Source: Pseudomonadota bacterium (GTDB lineage Bacteria; Myxococcota_A; Polyangia; Polyangiales; Polyangiaceae). From it: a stretch of DNA of 15,103 nt. Location of the stretch: assembly GCA_003242355.1 (NCBI GenBank), contig QGUH01000013.1, positions 1 through 15,103 of the forward strand, read 5' to 3'. Shown piece after piece: positions 6,562-14,068 of the stretch. The notes beneath the pieces were generated by a model that was given only the letters and a program-made list of their open reading frames with translations, did no database searches and was not told where the DNA came from. The position numbers and the translations under genes were made by a program. Each line of letters begins with the position of its first letter. Position 1 is the stretch's first letter.

Positions 6562-7311
6562 ATCCACCGAGCTTGCGCCGAGCTCCGGGAGCACGAGCAC
6601 CCAGATATCGTAGAGGGCGTGCGTCCACACCGCGGGAGCGAAGCCGCGGAGCGCGTAAATCACGGTGAAGACGACGCCGCACACCCAGCGGAACACGAAC
6701 GATCGCGGGTCGAACGCGTCGCCGAACTCGCCCACGTAGTGCCAGGCACTGAACACCCCCGCCGCCACGACGGCCCATCCGGGCGTCACCACGAGCGCGG
6801 AAAGGCCGCGCCGAGCGCCGAGCACGCGGCGCACCACGCGCACGCCGATGCCGAACAGGAGCACGCGGAAGACGAGCTCCTCGTAGAAGCCCGCGCCGAG
6901 GGACGTTATCAGGCCGGAAAACCAGGTCACCTCGGCGCCCACGGCGGCGAGCGAGAGGCGACCCACGACGTATCCCGCGATGAGCCGCATCGAGACCGCG
7001 TACACGACGCCTTCGAGCAGCACGAACGCGAAGCGCTCGCCGCGCAGTTGCTGCTCGCGCCCGAGAACGAGCAACGCTCCGGCGTAACCGAGCCCGATCA
7101 TGATCGTCAGCGCGGCGTAACCGACCACGCTGTACTCGGAAAACGCGACCAGCCGGTGCGTCACCAGATCCGCCGCGTTGCGCACCGGCAAGAAAATCAC
7201 CCCGAGGTGATAGCCGAGGAACACCGGCAGCGTCAGCGCCAGGTCGTCGAGCGGCCCGCTGCCCTCGGGGAGGAGGCGCGCCCTCGACTCGTCGGTTCGG
7301 TAAGCGTCCAC
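6559..7311 (-). CDS. CPBP-family intramembrane metalloprotease
   Basis: Started at the GTG at 7311, the product has 250 residues with several transmembrane helices. Family motifs are YEELVFR (E144-E145 and R149, the EExxxR motif 1), FSAWHYVG (motif 2 histidine) and WTHALYD near the C terminus (motif 3-like). CPBP proteins (CAAX protease and bacteriocin-processing, Abi) are integral-membrane proteases; most bacterial members have no known substrate. The frame is open far upstream, but that part lies across the UbiA-family gene and looks like shadow. A GTG at 7407, overlapping the upstream stop by 31 bases, is an alternative start; neither has a strong ribosome site. The gene probably shares a transcript with the UbiA-family gene and ends 16 bases from the convergent tlyA stop. 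Confidence 0.85.
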   Translation of the reverse strand: MDAYRTDESRARLLPEGSGPLDDLALTLPVFLGYHLGVIFLPVRNAADLVTHRLVAFSEYSVVGYAALTIMIGLGYAGALLVLGREQQLRGERFAFVLLEGVVYAVSMRLIAGYVVGRLSLAAVGAEVTWFSGLITSLGAGFYEELVFRVLLFGIGVRVVRRVLGARRGLSALVVTPGWAVVAAGVFSAWHYVGEFGDAFDPRSFVFRWVCGVVFTVIYALRGFAPAVWTHALYDIWVLVLPELGASSVD

Positions 7312-7376
7312 GTCAGCGAGCGGAGCGGCCCGCGTGCCCCCGCCGACGGCCGAGCGGGAGCGGGCGGGCGACGCAA

Positions 7377-8372
7377 TCAGGTCGGTCGCAGATGGTATAC
7401 GACCCACATGACGAGCCCCACCCAGAACAGGATCACGGCCACGAACGGGCCGTCCCGCACGATTTCCTGGGTCGGGCTCTCGGCGCTCGGGCGGTCGCGC
7501 ACGATCGTGAGGAAGCGCAAGATCCCGAGCACCACGAACACGGTGCTCACCCAGAGCCAGTCGCTCTGGAAGAACGCGCGTGTCCGCGGGTCGAGCGTGT
7601 ACGTGAGGTAGAGGGCGACGGTGATCAAGCCCGTCGCGGCGAGCGCGAAGTCGAGGCCGCGCGACGAATACGACTCGAGCGCGGCGCGCTGCTTGCCGGC
7701 GCGCGCCTGCGCGACCGACAGCTCGTGGCGACGCTTGCCGAAGCCGAGGAACAGGGCGAGCGAGGCGGTGCAGGCGAGCAGGTAGTACGACACGGCGATG
7801 TTGGTCGCATAACCGCCGGCCATGACCCGCATCACGAACCCCGCCGCGATGCAGCTCACGTCCACGTAGGCCACGTGCTTCAACCGGAACGAGTAAGCCA
7901 CGTTGAGCACGAAGTACGCGACGAGGATCCCGAGGAACCGAAGCCCGAGCGCCGCGGACCCCGCCAGGCACAGCACGACCAGCCCCGCGGCGAGCCAGCG
8001 GGCCCAGGCAACCGGCACGCGCCCGGAGGCGATGGGTCGGAAGCGCTTGAGGGGGTGCTCCCGATCCGCCGCCACGTCGGCGAGGTCGTTCATGGTGTAG
8101 ACGGCGCCGGCGAGCAGGCAGAAAATCGCGACTGCGGACGTCGCGCGCAGCAAAAGCTCGACCGCGAAGATCTCCTTCGCGAACACCACGGGCGCGAGAA
8201 CGAAGACGTTCTTGTGCCACTGGTGCGGCCGGAGCGTGCGGAGCACGCCCGCGAGACGCCACGACAGCGGGCCCTCCGAGCGCGGCTCGAGGTCGTTCGC
8301 AGCCGCGACCGTGAGGCGGCTCGGGGTCACGTGCGATTCGGGGGCTCGTTCGGGCTCTCCGCCGACAGACAT
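7377..8372 (-). CDS. UbiA-family decaprenyl-phosphate phosphoribosyltransferase-like enzyme
   Basis: This 331-residue polytopic membrane protein has the UbiA prenyltransferase fold. After a polar N-terminal stretch comes LRPHQWHKNVFVLAPVVFA (about 47-65), a signature of the 5-phosphoribose-1-diphosphate:decaprenyl-phosphate phosphoribosyltransferase branch (mycobacterial Rv3806c/UbiA type). The first Asp-rich motif NDLADVAAD is at 95-103, followed by HPLKRFRPIASG and a conserved YSFRLKHVAYVDV. The family enzyme moves phosphoribose from PRPP to a polyprenyl phosphate, making the precursor of ribosyl or arabinosyl donors for envelope glycans. A menaquinone- or heme-type UbiA substrate is less likely given the RPHQWHKN motif. 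The ATG at 8372 has only a weak ribosome site (AAGG, 13 bases off), and the GTG encoding residue 15 is possible. It precedes the CPBP protease on the same strand and diverges from ligA. Confidence 0.85.
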   Translation of the reverse strand: MSVGGEPERAPESHVTPSRLTVAAANDLEPRSEGPLSWRLAGVLRTLRPHQWHKNVFVLAPVVFAKEIFAVELLLRATSAVAIFCLLAGAVYTMNDLADVAADREHPLKRFRPIASGRVPVAWARWLAAGLVVLCLAGSAALGLRFLGILVAYFVLNVAYSFRLKHVAYVDVSCIAAGFVMRVMAGGYATNIAVSYYLLACTASLALFLGFGKRRHELSVAQARAGKQRAALESYSSRGLDFALAATGLITVALYLTYTLDPRTRAFFQSDWLWVSTVFVVLGILRFLTIVRDRPSAESPTQEIVRDGPFVAVILFWVGLVMWVVYHLRPT

Positions 8373-8568
8373 GAAGCGCGGCGGACCTTAGCCTAGATTT
8401 CGGGCCCACGCCGGAGGGGATGACGCAGACCGACGCGGATTCGGAGCAGGATTCACGTTCGCCGCGCACATCGAGCGCGGCGCACTCGCGAGCAGGACGG
8501 GCGCGACTATGCTAGGCGCCGATGCACTCGAGGACTCGAAAATTCCAGCCGAATCACGGCCTTGGCCG

Positions 8569-8575
8569 AAGGAGG
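8569..8575 (+). promoter_or_regulatory. Ribosome-binding site that decides the ligA start
   Basis: AAGGAGG lies 8 bases before the ATG at 8584. It rules in favour of this start over the in-frame ATG at 8509, whose extra 25 residues lack the look of a ligase N terminus. Confidence 0.8.
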
Positions 8576-8583
8576 AGCGGGCC

Positions 8584-10629
8584 ATGAGCCGAGCGGCCGA
8601 CGCAGCTCGAAAGCGTCATGAGGAGCTGGTCGCGGAGATTCGTGCGCACGACTACCGCTACTACGTCCTCGACGACCCGGCGATTTCCGATCGCGAGTAC
8701 GACGCCCTGTACCGCGAGCTCGTGGAGCTCGAAAAGGAGTATCCCGAGCTCGCGACCCCGGACTCTCCCACTCGGCGCGTCGGCATGTCGCCGCGCGGCG
8801 CGCTCCGCACGGTGCGCCACGTCGCGCCGATGATGTCGCTCGACAACACCTACGACGAGACCGAGGTTCGTGACTTCGCGCGCCGGGTAGTGGCGGGGCT
8901 GCCCGCGGGCGCGCGGCCGCGCTACTGCGTCGAGCCGAAGCTCGACGGCGCGAGCGTCGAGATCCTGTACCGCGAGGGCCGATTGCACGAGGCCTCGACA
9001 CGCGGAGACGGCGAGCACGGGGAAGACGTCACCGAGAACCTGCGGACGATCCGCTCGCTGCCGCTCACCATCGACTACCGCGGACCGCTCACGCTGCGCG
9101 CCGAGGTGGTCATCTTCCGGCGCGATCTCGACCGCATCAACGCCGAACGCGTCGCCCTCGGCGAGCCGCCCTTCGCCAACCCGCGCAACGCCGCCGCGGG
9201 CAGCCTGCGCATGCTCGATCCCCGCATCGTCGCGCGGCGGCCGCTGCGAGCCGTAGTGTGGCAAGTGGTGGAAGGGCCGGAGATCGCTCCCTCACACTCC
9301 GCAGCGCTCGATCGGCTCGCCGAGCTCGGGTTGCCCACGCACCGCAAGCACGTCGTCTGTGACGACGTCGACGCCGTGCTCGAGGCCGTCCGCGCGCTCG
9401 ACGCCGACCGCAAGAGCTACCCGTACGAGACCGACGGGGCCGTCATCAAAGTCGACGACTTCTCCCAGCAGGCCATTCTCGGCGCCACGGCGAAGTTTCC
9501 GCGCTGGGCCATCGCGTACAAGTTCGGCGCCGAGCGCGCCACCACGCGGGTCGTCCGCATCGAGGTGGGCGTGGGGCGCACCGGCACCCTCACGCCGGTA
9601 GCCGTGCTCGAGCCCGTGCGCCTCGCGGGCACCGTCGTCTCCCGAGCGTCGCTGCACAACGAGCAGATCGTCGGGCAGCTCGACGTGCGCGTCGGCGACC
9701 GAGTCACGATCGAAAAGGCGGGCGAGATCATCCCGCAAGTCGTGGCCGTCGACGTGAGCGCGCGGCCCGCGGCTGCGGAGCCCTTCCGCATGCCCGAGCA
9801 TTGCCCCACTTGCGGCACACGCGTCTCGCGCTCGGACGGCGAGGTCGCCGTGTGGTGCCCGAACCCCCATTGCCCGGACAAGGTCGCGGGTGCAATCTTC
9901 CACTTCTCACGGCGGTTCGCGATGGACATCGACCGCCTCGGGGAAGCGTTGATCGAACAGCTCGTGAAAAAGAACCTCGTGCGCGACGTCGCGGACCTGT
10001 ACGAGCTCCGCGCCGAGCAGCTCGTCGAGCTCGAGCGCATGGGCAAGAAGAGCGCCGAGAACGTGATCGAGTCCATCGCCAAGAGCCGCGAACGCACGCT
10101 CGATCGGCTGCTCACCGGGCTCGGCATCGAGCACGTGGGCCCCGTCGCGTCGCGTCAGCTCGCCGAAGCGGTGCATTCGCTCGAGGAGCTGCTCGCCATT
10201 CCCGAGTCGGAGATCACGGAGCGCGTGTCCGCGATCGCCGGCTTCGGGCCGAAGATGGTGGAGAGCGTGCGCGCCTTCCTCACGGACCCCGAGTCGCGCA
10301 AGCTCCTCGAACGCCTCTCGAAGCTCGGTGTCTCGCGGCCGCAGCCGCGGCACACGGTCGCCGCCTCGGGTCCGCTCGCGGGAATGAGCTTCTGTGTCAC
10401 GGGCGTGCTCTCGCGCAAGCGCGAGGACGTACACGCGTCCATTCGCGCCGCGGGCGGGGAGGTGCACGACAAGGTCAAATCCGGCACGACCTTCCTCGTC
10501 GCTGGTGAAAAGGTCGGTTCGACCAAGCTGGCCGCGGCGAAGAAAGCCGGCACGCGCGTGATCGACGAGGCCACGCTCGAGCGGCTGATTCAGGGCGAGC
10601 CGTTGCCCGAGGCGACGCCCCAGGCATGA
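8584..10629 (+). CDS. ligA: NAD+-dependent DNA ligase LigA
   Basis: The product has 681 residues, typical for bacterial LigA, which seals nicks using NAD+ and releases NMN and AMP. Domain order is complete. The N-terminal Ia domain has YRYYVLDDPAISDREYD, which binds the nicotinamide half of NAD+. The adenylation domain has EPKLDGASVE with the nucleophile Lys119. The OB fold has VGVGRTGTLTPVAVLEPV. The zinc finger has Cys407, Cys410, Cys425 and Cys430. Helix-hairpin-helix repeats lie around LDRLLTGLGIEHVG and IAGFGPKMVESV. A C-terminal BRCT domain begins at LAGMSFCVTGVLSRKR. The start is fixed by AAGGAGG 8 bases upstream. The gene leads a plus-strand cluster: its TGA overlaps the ATG of the next gene (ATGA), which suggests translational coupling. 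It diverges from the UbiA-family gene across about 210 bases that should hold both promoters. Confidence 0.98.
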   Translation: MSRAADAARKRHEELVAEIRAHDYRYYVLDDPAISDREYDALYRELVELEKEYPELATPDSPTRRVGMSPRGALRTVRHVAPMMSLDNTYDETEVRDFARRVVAGLPAGARPRYCVEPKLDGASVEILYREGRLHEASTRGDGEHGEDVTENLRTIRSLPLTIDYRGPLTLRAEVVIFRRDLDRINAERVALGEPPFANPRNAAAGSLRMLDPRIVARRPLRAVVWQVVEGPEIAPSHSAALDRLAELGLPTHRKHVVCDDVDAVLEAVRALDADRKSYPYETDGAVIKVDDFSQQAILGATAKFPRWAIAYKFGAERATTRVVRIEVGVGRTGTLTPVAVLEPVRLAGTVVSRASLHNEQIVGQLDVRVGDRVTIEKAGEIIPQVVAVDVSARPAAAEPFRMPEHCPTCGTRVSRSDGEVAVWCPNPHCPDKVAGAIFHFSRRFAMDIDRLGEALIEQLVKKNLVRDVADLYELRAEQLVELERMGKKSAENVIESIAKSRERTLDRLLTGLGIEHVGPVASRQLAEAVHSLEELLAIPESEITERVSAIAGFGPKMVESVRAFLTDPESRKLLERLSKLGVSRPQPRHTVAASGPLAGMSFCVTGVLSRKREDVHASIRAAGGEVHDKVKSGTTFLVAGEKVGSTKLAAAKKAGTRVIDEATLERLIQGEPLPEATPQA

Positions 10630-11513
10630 ACCCGACGCCGCGCATCGCCTCGGCCCTCGCTGCCATCGCTGCCGTTGCGATCGTGGTTCGCTTTGCGTTC
10701 GCCGAGCGCGAGCCACCCACGCGCTGTCCGCGCGGCCTCGATCCCGAGGGCGCACGCTGCTGCGGCGCCGGGCAGGATCTCGTGGGCGAGCGCTGCACCG
10801 GCCCCCTCATAGCATGCGGCCCTGGGCAGTTTCGGATCGACGCCGGCATCGCTTCGGCCTGCGTGCTCGAAGAGGAGAAGATCGAGCTGCCGGGCGGCGT
10901 GCTCCCGCCCGGCGCTGCGGACTGGCAGCGGGCGCCGAGCTCGGAGCCCATCGAAGTCGCGCCCTTCGCGATCGATCGCGGCGAGGTCACCGTGTGGCGT
11001 TACGCCGAGTGCGTCGCGAAGAAGGCGTGCAAGGAGCTGCCCGGCACGCCGGAGCCGGGCCTGCCCGTTACCGGGCTTCCCCCCGAAGAAGCGGAACGCT
11101 TCTGTCGCTTCGCCAAGGGAAGGCTGCCCACCGCCGCCGAGTGGCGCTTCGCGGCGAGCGGCAGCGAAGGTCGACGCTTCCCCTGGGGCTTCACGGGCCT
11201 CGTTTGCCGACGCGCCGCGTTCGGCCTCGAGCAAGGGCCCTGCAGCCACTCCGGAACGGGACCGGACCTCGTCGGGGCGCGCCCCGACGGCGCGACGCCG
11301 GAGGGTGTGTTGGATCTTTCGGGCAACGTGGCCGAATGGACCCGGGATCCCGATGGCCGTTACCGAGCGCGCGGCGGCTCCTACCGTTCGCGCGTCGCTG
11401 CAGAATTGGTGACGGCTGCGGTCGAAAGCCCGGATCCGCGCGCGACCCACGTCGGATTCCGCTGCGTGTACCCGATCGCCAAAGGCACGGCGCCTCCCGC
11501 GCCGACGAAGTGA
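10626..11513 (+). CDS. Exported SUMF1/FGE-fold protein lacking the catalytic cysteines
   Basis: The product has 295 residues. An N-terminal hydrophobic segment (about 7-25, ending FAFA) is a signal peptide or anchor, so the rest should lie outside the cytoplasm. Residues 34-79 are Cys-rich (C34, C45, C46, C57, C64, C79). A SUMF1 (formylglycine-generating enzyme-like) domain follows: IDRGEVTVWRYAECV, RLPTAAEW (166-173), FPWG (185-188), LSGNVAEW (to 238), RGGSY (249-253) and GFRC (277-280). In true FGE the segment after GGS carries the two active-site cysteines (human Cys336 and Cys341). Here it reads RSRVAAEL, with none, so sulfatase activation is unlikely and a structural or binding role is inferred. 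The ATG overlaps the ligA stop by 4 bases; cinA follows after 61 bases. The partner is unknown. Confidence 0.85.
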   Translation: MNPTPRIASALAAIAAVAIVVRFAFAEREPPTRCPRGLDPEGARCCGAGQDLVGERCTGPLIACGPGQFRIDAGIASACVLEEEKIELPGGVLPPGAADWQRAPSSEPIEVAPFAIDRGEVTVWRYAECVAKKACKELPGTPEPGLPVTGLPPEEAERFCRFAKGRLPTAAEWRFAASGSEGRRFPWGFTGLVCRRAAFGLEQGPCSHSGTGPDLVGARPDGATPEGVLDLSGNVAEWTRDPDGRYRARGGSYRSRVAAELVTAAVESPDPRATHVGFRCVYPIAKGTAPPAPTK

Positions 11514-11574
11514 GGACGCTCGAGCCTCGGGACGCCTCGACGGAGCATCGCCCGTCGGGCAAGCTCGCGGGCAC

Positions 11575-12834
11575 ATGGCGACGGCGGCGGTTCTGTGCAT
11601 CGGGACGGAGCTCACTCGGGGCGAGCTTCTGAATACGAACGCGACGTGGCTCGCGGAGGCGCTCACCGAGCTCGGCTGCGTCGTGCTCGAGATGGATGTC
11701 GTTCCCGACCACGCGGCGCAGCTCGGCGCGGCGCTCGCACGGCTCGGGCGCGAATACGACGTGCTCGTGTGCACGGGCGGCCTCGGCCCCACTACCGACG
11801 ACATCACGACCGAGTGCGTGGCGCGCGTGCTCGGAGTGCCCCTCGAGCGCAACGCCGAAGCGCTCGCCGCGATTCGCGCCCGCCTCGAGCGCTTCGGCCG
11901 AACCCCATCCCCGAGCAACGACAAGCAAGCCGATTTTCCGCGCGGCGCGGAGATCCTGCCGAACCCCAAGGGGACGGCGCCGGGCTTCTCGGTGCGCCTC
12001 GATCGCGCGCTCACGTTCGTGCTGCCCGGAGTGCCCCGCGAGATGGTGCACATGTTCCGCGAGAGCGTGGCACCGAAGCTCCGCGGGCTCGTCACCGGAG
12101 GCCGCCGGCAAATCCTGCTTCGCACGCACGGCTTGCCGGAATCGGAGGTCAACGATCGCCTCGCGGGCATCGAGGCGGACTTCGGCGTCACGCTCGGTTA
12201 TCGCGCGAGCTTTCCGGTGATCGAGGTCAAGGTGCACGCCGAAGCCACCGATGAAGCCACGGCAGCGGCGCGCGCGCGAGCCGCGGCGGATGCCGTGCGC
12301 GAACGACTCGGCGCGCGCGTCGTGTTCGCCGAAGGCGACGTGCAGTTCGCCGAAGCCGTTGGCAAGCTGCTCGTCGAGCGGGGCCTGCGCCTCGGGTGCG
12401 CCGAGTCGTGCACGGGCGGGCTCGTCGGTCAGCTCCTCACGGAACGGAGCGGCGCGAGCCGGTTCTTCGCCGGAAGCATCGTCGCGTACGAAAACGCCGC
12501 GAAAACCGCGCTGTTGGGGGTTCCGTCCGCGCTCATCGAGGCGCACGGCGCGGTGAGCCGCGAGGTCGCCCGCGCCATGGCGGAAGGGGCGCGCGCGCGC
12601 TTCGGCGTGGACGTCGTCTTGTCGATTACCGGCATCGCGGGCCCCGAGGGAGGCACGGCGGAAAAGCCGGTCGGCCTCGTGCACTATGCCGTCGCCACCG
12701 CCGACGGCACCACCGACAAGCATTTCGTGTTCGCCGGCGAGCGCGACCAGATCCGGCTGCGCGCTGCTTACGCGGCGCTCTCGCTCGTGATGCGCGTCCT
12801 TTACGAGGGGCACGCGAACAGGGCCGAATCATGA
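11575..12834 (+). CDS. cinA: CinA: nucleotide pyrophosphatase-like domain plus NMN deamidase domain
   Basis: The product has 419 residues, the full length of two-domain CinA. The N-terminal MoaB/COG1058-type domain begins with CIGTELTRGELLNTN and has CTGGLGPTTDD at 66-76; in characterised proteins this domain hydrolyses ADP-ribose and related compounds. The C-terminal PncC-type domain has the ESCTGG signature at 277-282, whose serine (S278) corresponds to the reported catalytic serine, then GSIVAYENAAK and ITGIAGPEGG. It deamidates NMN to nicotinate mononucleotide for return to NAD. The older name, competence-induced protein A, comes from Streptococcus. Context matters: LigA, encoded two genes upstream, makes NMN at every ligation. 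The ATG at 11575 has no strong ribosome site. The stop overlaps the thpR start (ATGA). Confidence 0.95.
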   Translation: MATAAVLCIGTELTRGELLNTNATWLAEALTELGCVVLEMDVVPDHAAQLGAALARLGREYDVLVCTGGLGPTTDDITTECVARVLGVPLERNAEALAAIRARLERFGRTPSPSNDKQADFPRGAEILPNPKGTAPGFSVRLDRALTFVLPGVPREMVHMFRESVAPKLRGLVTGGRRQILLRTHGLPESEVNDRLAGIEADFGVTLGYRASFPVIEVKVHAEATDEATAAARARAAADAVRERLGARVVFAEGDVQFAEAVGKLLVERGLRLGCAESCTGGLVGQLLTERSGASRFFAGSIVAYENAAKTALLGVPSALIEAHGAVSREVARAMAEGARARFGVDVVLSITGIAGPEGGTAEKPVGLVHYAVATADGTTDKHFVFAGERDQIRLRAAYAALSLVMRVLYEGHANRAES

Positions 12835-13400
12835 CCCCCCTGCGCACCTTCATCGCGCTTCCGCTGCCCGAGGCGACACGCGAACGCCTCGCGGAGGTCC
12901 AGCGCGAGCTCGCCCGGCACATGCCGCAGCGAGCGGCGTTGCGCTGGACGGATCCGGAAAGCCTGCACCTTACGCTCAAGTTCCTCGGCTACGTGGATCC
13001 GGATCGGGTGCCGGCGCTCGAGGCGCTGATCGGTGAAGCGGCCGCGCCCTACGCGCCCATGGACACCGAGCTCGGACGCATCTCCGCCTTCGCGAGCCCG
13101 CGGCGTGCGCGCGTCGTGGTCGCCCAATTCTCGCGCCCGGCAGAGCTATGCGCTCTCGCCGCCGAGATCGAACGGCTCGCCGAACCGCTCGGCTTTCCGC
13201 CCGAGACGCGCCCCTTCGTCCCACACGTCACGTTGGCGCGCCTGCGCCAACCCATGGATCTCTCCACGGCGCTCGAACCATTCCCACCGCTCGAGCTTCC
13301 GACCCGCCTCGACGAGCTCGTGCTCTTCGAGTCACGCCTCACCCCCGCGCGCGCCTTCTACCAAGCGCTCGCCACACGGACTCTCGGCACGGCGCTCTAA
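12831..13400 (+). CDS. thpR: RNA 2',3'-cyclic phosphodiesterase (ThpR/LigT, 2H family)
   Basis: The product has 189 residues, normal for the family. Two HxTx motifs define the 2H phosphoesterase fold: HLTLKFLG (H46, T48) and HVTLARL (H132, T134). The N-terminal RTFIALPLPE matches the usual LigT opening. The enzyme hydrolyses RNA 2',3'-cyclic phosphate ends to 2'-phosphates; the E. coli protein can also join tRNA halves through a 2'-5' bond in vitro. The ATG at 12831 overlaps the cinA TGA by 4 bases, so translational coupling is likely. It is the last gene of the ligA cluster and is followed by a hairpin. The longer open frame upstream (from 12396) lies inside cinA and is rejected as shadow. 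Confidence 0.93.
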   Translation: MTPLRTFIALPLPEATRERLAEVQRELARHMPQRAALRWTDPESLHLTLKFLGYVDPDRVPALEALIGEAAAPYAPMDTELGRISAFASPRRARVVVAQFSRPAELCALAAEIERLAEPLGFPPETRPFVPHVTLARLRQPMDLSTALEPFPPLELPTRLDELVLFESRLTPARAFYQALATRTLGTAL

Positions 13401-13412
13401 GAGCAACGTCGT

Positions 13413-13438
13413 GGGACGTCGCGAGGCGTTCGCGTCCC
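13413..13438 (+). terminator. Possible terminator of the ligA-thpR cluster
   Basis: GGGACG (13413-13418) pairs with CGTCCC (13433-13438). Inside, CGA/TCG can extend the stem across a 3-base bulge. It begins 12 bases after the thpR stop. No T-run follows. Confidence 0.4.
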
Positions 13439-13545
13439 GCCCGCAACGCGTTGGAGCGACACCCCCGGCGCGTGGAGCGAGCTCACTCAGACGTCGGCCC
13501 CCGCGAGCGGAAGCGAGCCCGCGACGCGCGAAGCGAGTCGCGTCG

Positions 13546-13589
13546 GGGTGCTCGAGCGCCGGTGACGGGCGCGTCGCCGCGGAGCACCC
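13546..13589. other. Extended two-part hairpin
   Basis: Outer stem GGGTGCTC (13546-13553) with GAGCACCC (13582-13589) is 8 bp and perfect. Inner stem CGGTGAC (13560-13566) with GTCGCCG (13573-13579) is 7 bp with one G-T pair. They are separated by a small asymmetric internal loop. It may be a terminator between convergent genes or part of an RNA; no family is recognised. Confidence 0.45.
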
Positions 13590-13746
13590 TCCGTCGGCGG
13601 GCCGAGGGTCGCTCCCGCTATCGTCGAGAGCAGCGGAGTGGACGCCGCCTGATGGGCACCCTCGAACGGCGTAGGGTCTATCGGCGTCACGCGACAGCTC
13701 GGGGGAGCGCGCCGCGGTACGCGCAGCGCTCCGCGACGGGCTCGAA

Positions 13747-13959
13747 TCACTCGCCGCCGAGCGCGAGCGAGATCGCGTAGGCGCCGTACACCACGACGAG
13801 CGCTATCACGATCAGCGTGACGGCCCGATCGACGCGGCGCCCGAGCTCTCGCAGGCGCGGTTTGATCTGTCGCAGACGCGGCTCGATCTCCCGAAAGCGT
13901 CGCTTGAAGAGCAGCACCCCCAGCACCACTGCGATGCACGTCAGAAGCGCGCTCGTCAC
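13747..13959 (-). CDS. Small two-helix membrane protein, function unknown
   Basis: The GTG at 13959 gives 70 residues; an AGGA site lies about 8 bases upstream. The longer frame to 14085 adds 42 Arg/Pro-rich residues without membrane character and would run into the sugE promoter region, so it is less likely. Helix 1 is SALLTCIAVVLGVLLF. A strongly basic, amphipathic segment with a repeated unit follows (IEPRLRQ, then IKPRLRE). Helix 2 is AVTLIVIALVVVYGAYAISL. With both ends hydrophobic and a charged middle, it is probably a hairpin in the inner membrane with the basic loop in the cytoplasm (positive-inside rule). It diverges from sugE. I recognise no family. Confidence 0.55.
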   Translation of the reverse strand: MTSALLTCIAVVLGVLLFKRRFREIEPRLRQIKPRLRELGRRVDRAVTLIVIALVVVYGAYAISLALGGE

Positions 13960-14047
13960 GAGGCAATCCTGGAATCGTGGCCGGTGAAAGTCCAGCCGCG
14001 TCGCCCGCGCCGCCGGTGTCGGCCCGAAATCCCTCGTGCGACCCCGA

Positions 14048-14068
14048 CGAAAAGACGCCGGCTTTTCG
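14048..14068 (+). promoter_or_regulatory. Hairpin in the sugE upstream region
   Basis: CGAAAAG (14048-14054) and CTTTTCG (14062-14068) are perfect inverted arms around loop ACGCCGG. Flanking CCC and GGG can add three pairs across a 3x3 internal loop. It lies 40 bases before the sugE ATG. It may be an operator or leader hairpin. It does not match the guanidine riboswitch classes as I know them. Confidence 0.35.

Larger units (their letters stand above)
13401..13746. other. Non-coding, hairpin-rich gap between thpR and the small membrane protein gene
   Basis: About 346 bases with no convincing gene. The overlapping minus-strand frame across 13487-13966 is Arg/Ala/Pro-rich shadow. At least two stable folds are visible by eye: 13413-13438 next to thpR, and 13546-13589. 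A further CGACGCG...CGCGTCG pairing lies in about 13522-13544. It sits between convergent genes (thpR + and the small membrane protein -), so terminators are expected. A structured RNA cannot be excluded. Confidence 0.5.

Noticed and set aside
7408..8469. Long N-terminal extension of the CPBP protease frame
   Set aside because: It overlaps the whole UbiA-family gene in another frame and is Arg/Ala/Pro-rich. The real membrane protein begins near 7311 (or 7407).
13487..13966. A 159-codon minus-strand open frame across the thpR-downstream gap
   Set aside because: Overlaps the two-helix membrane protein in another frame and has shadow composition. No ribosome site or motif supports it.
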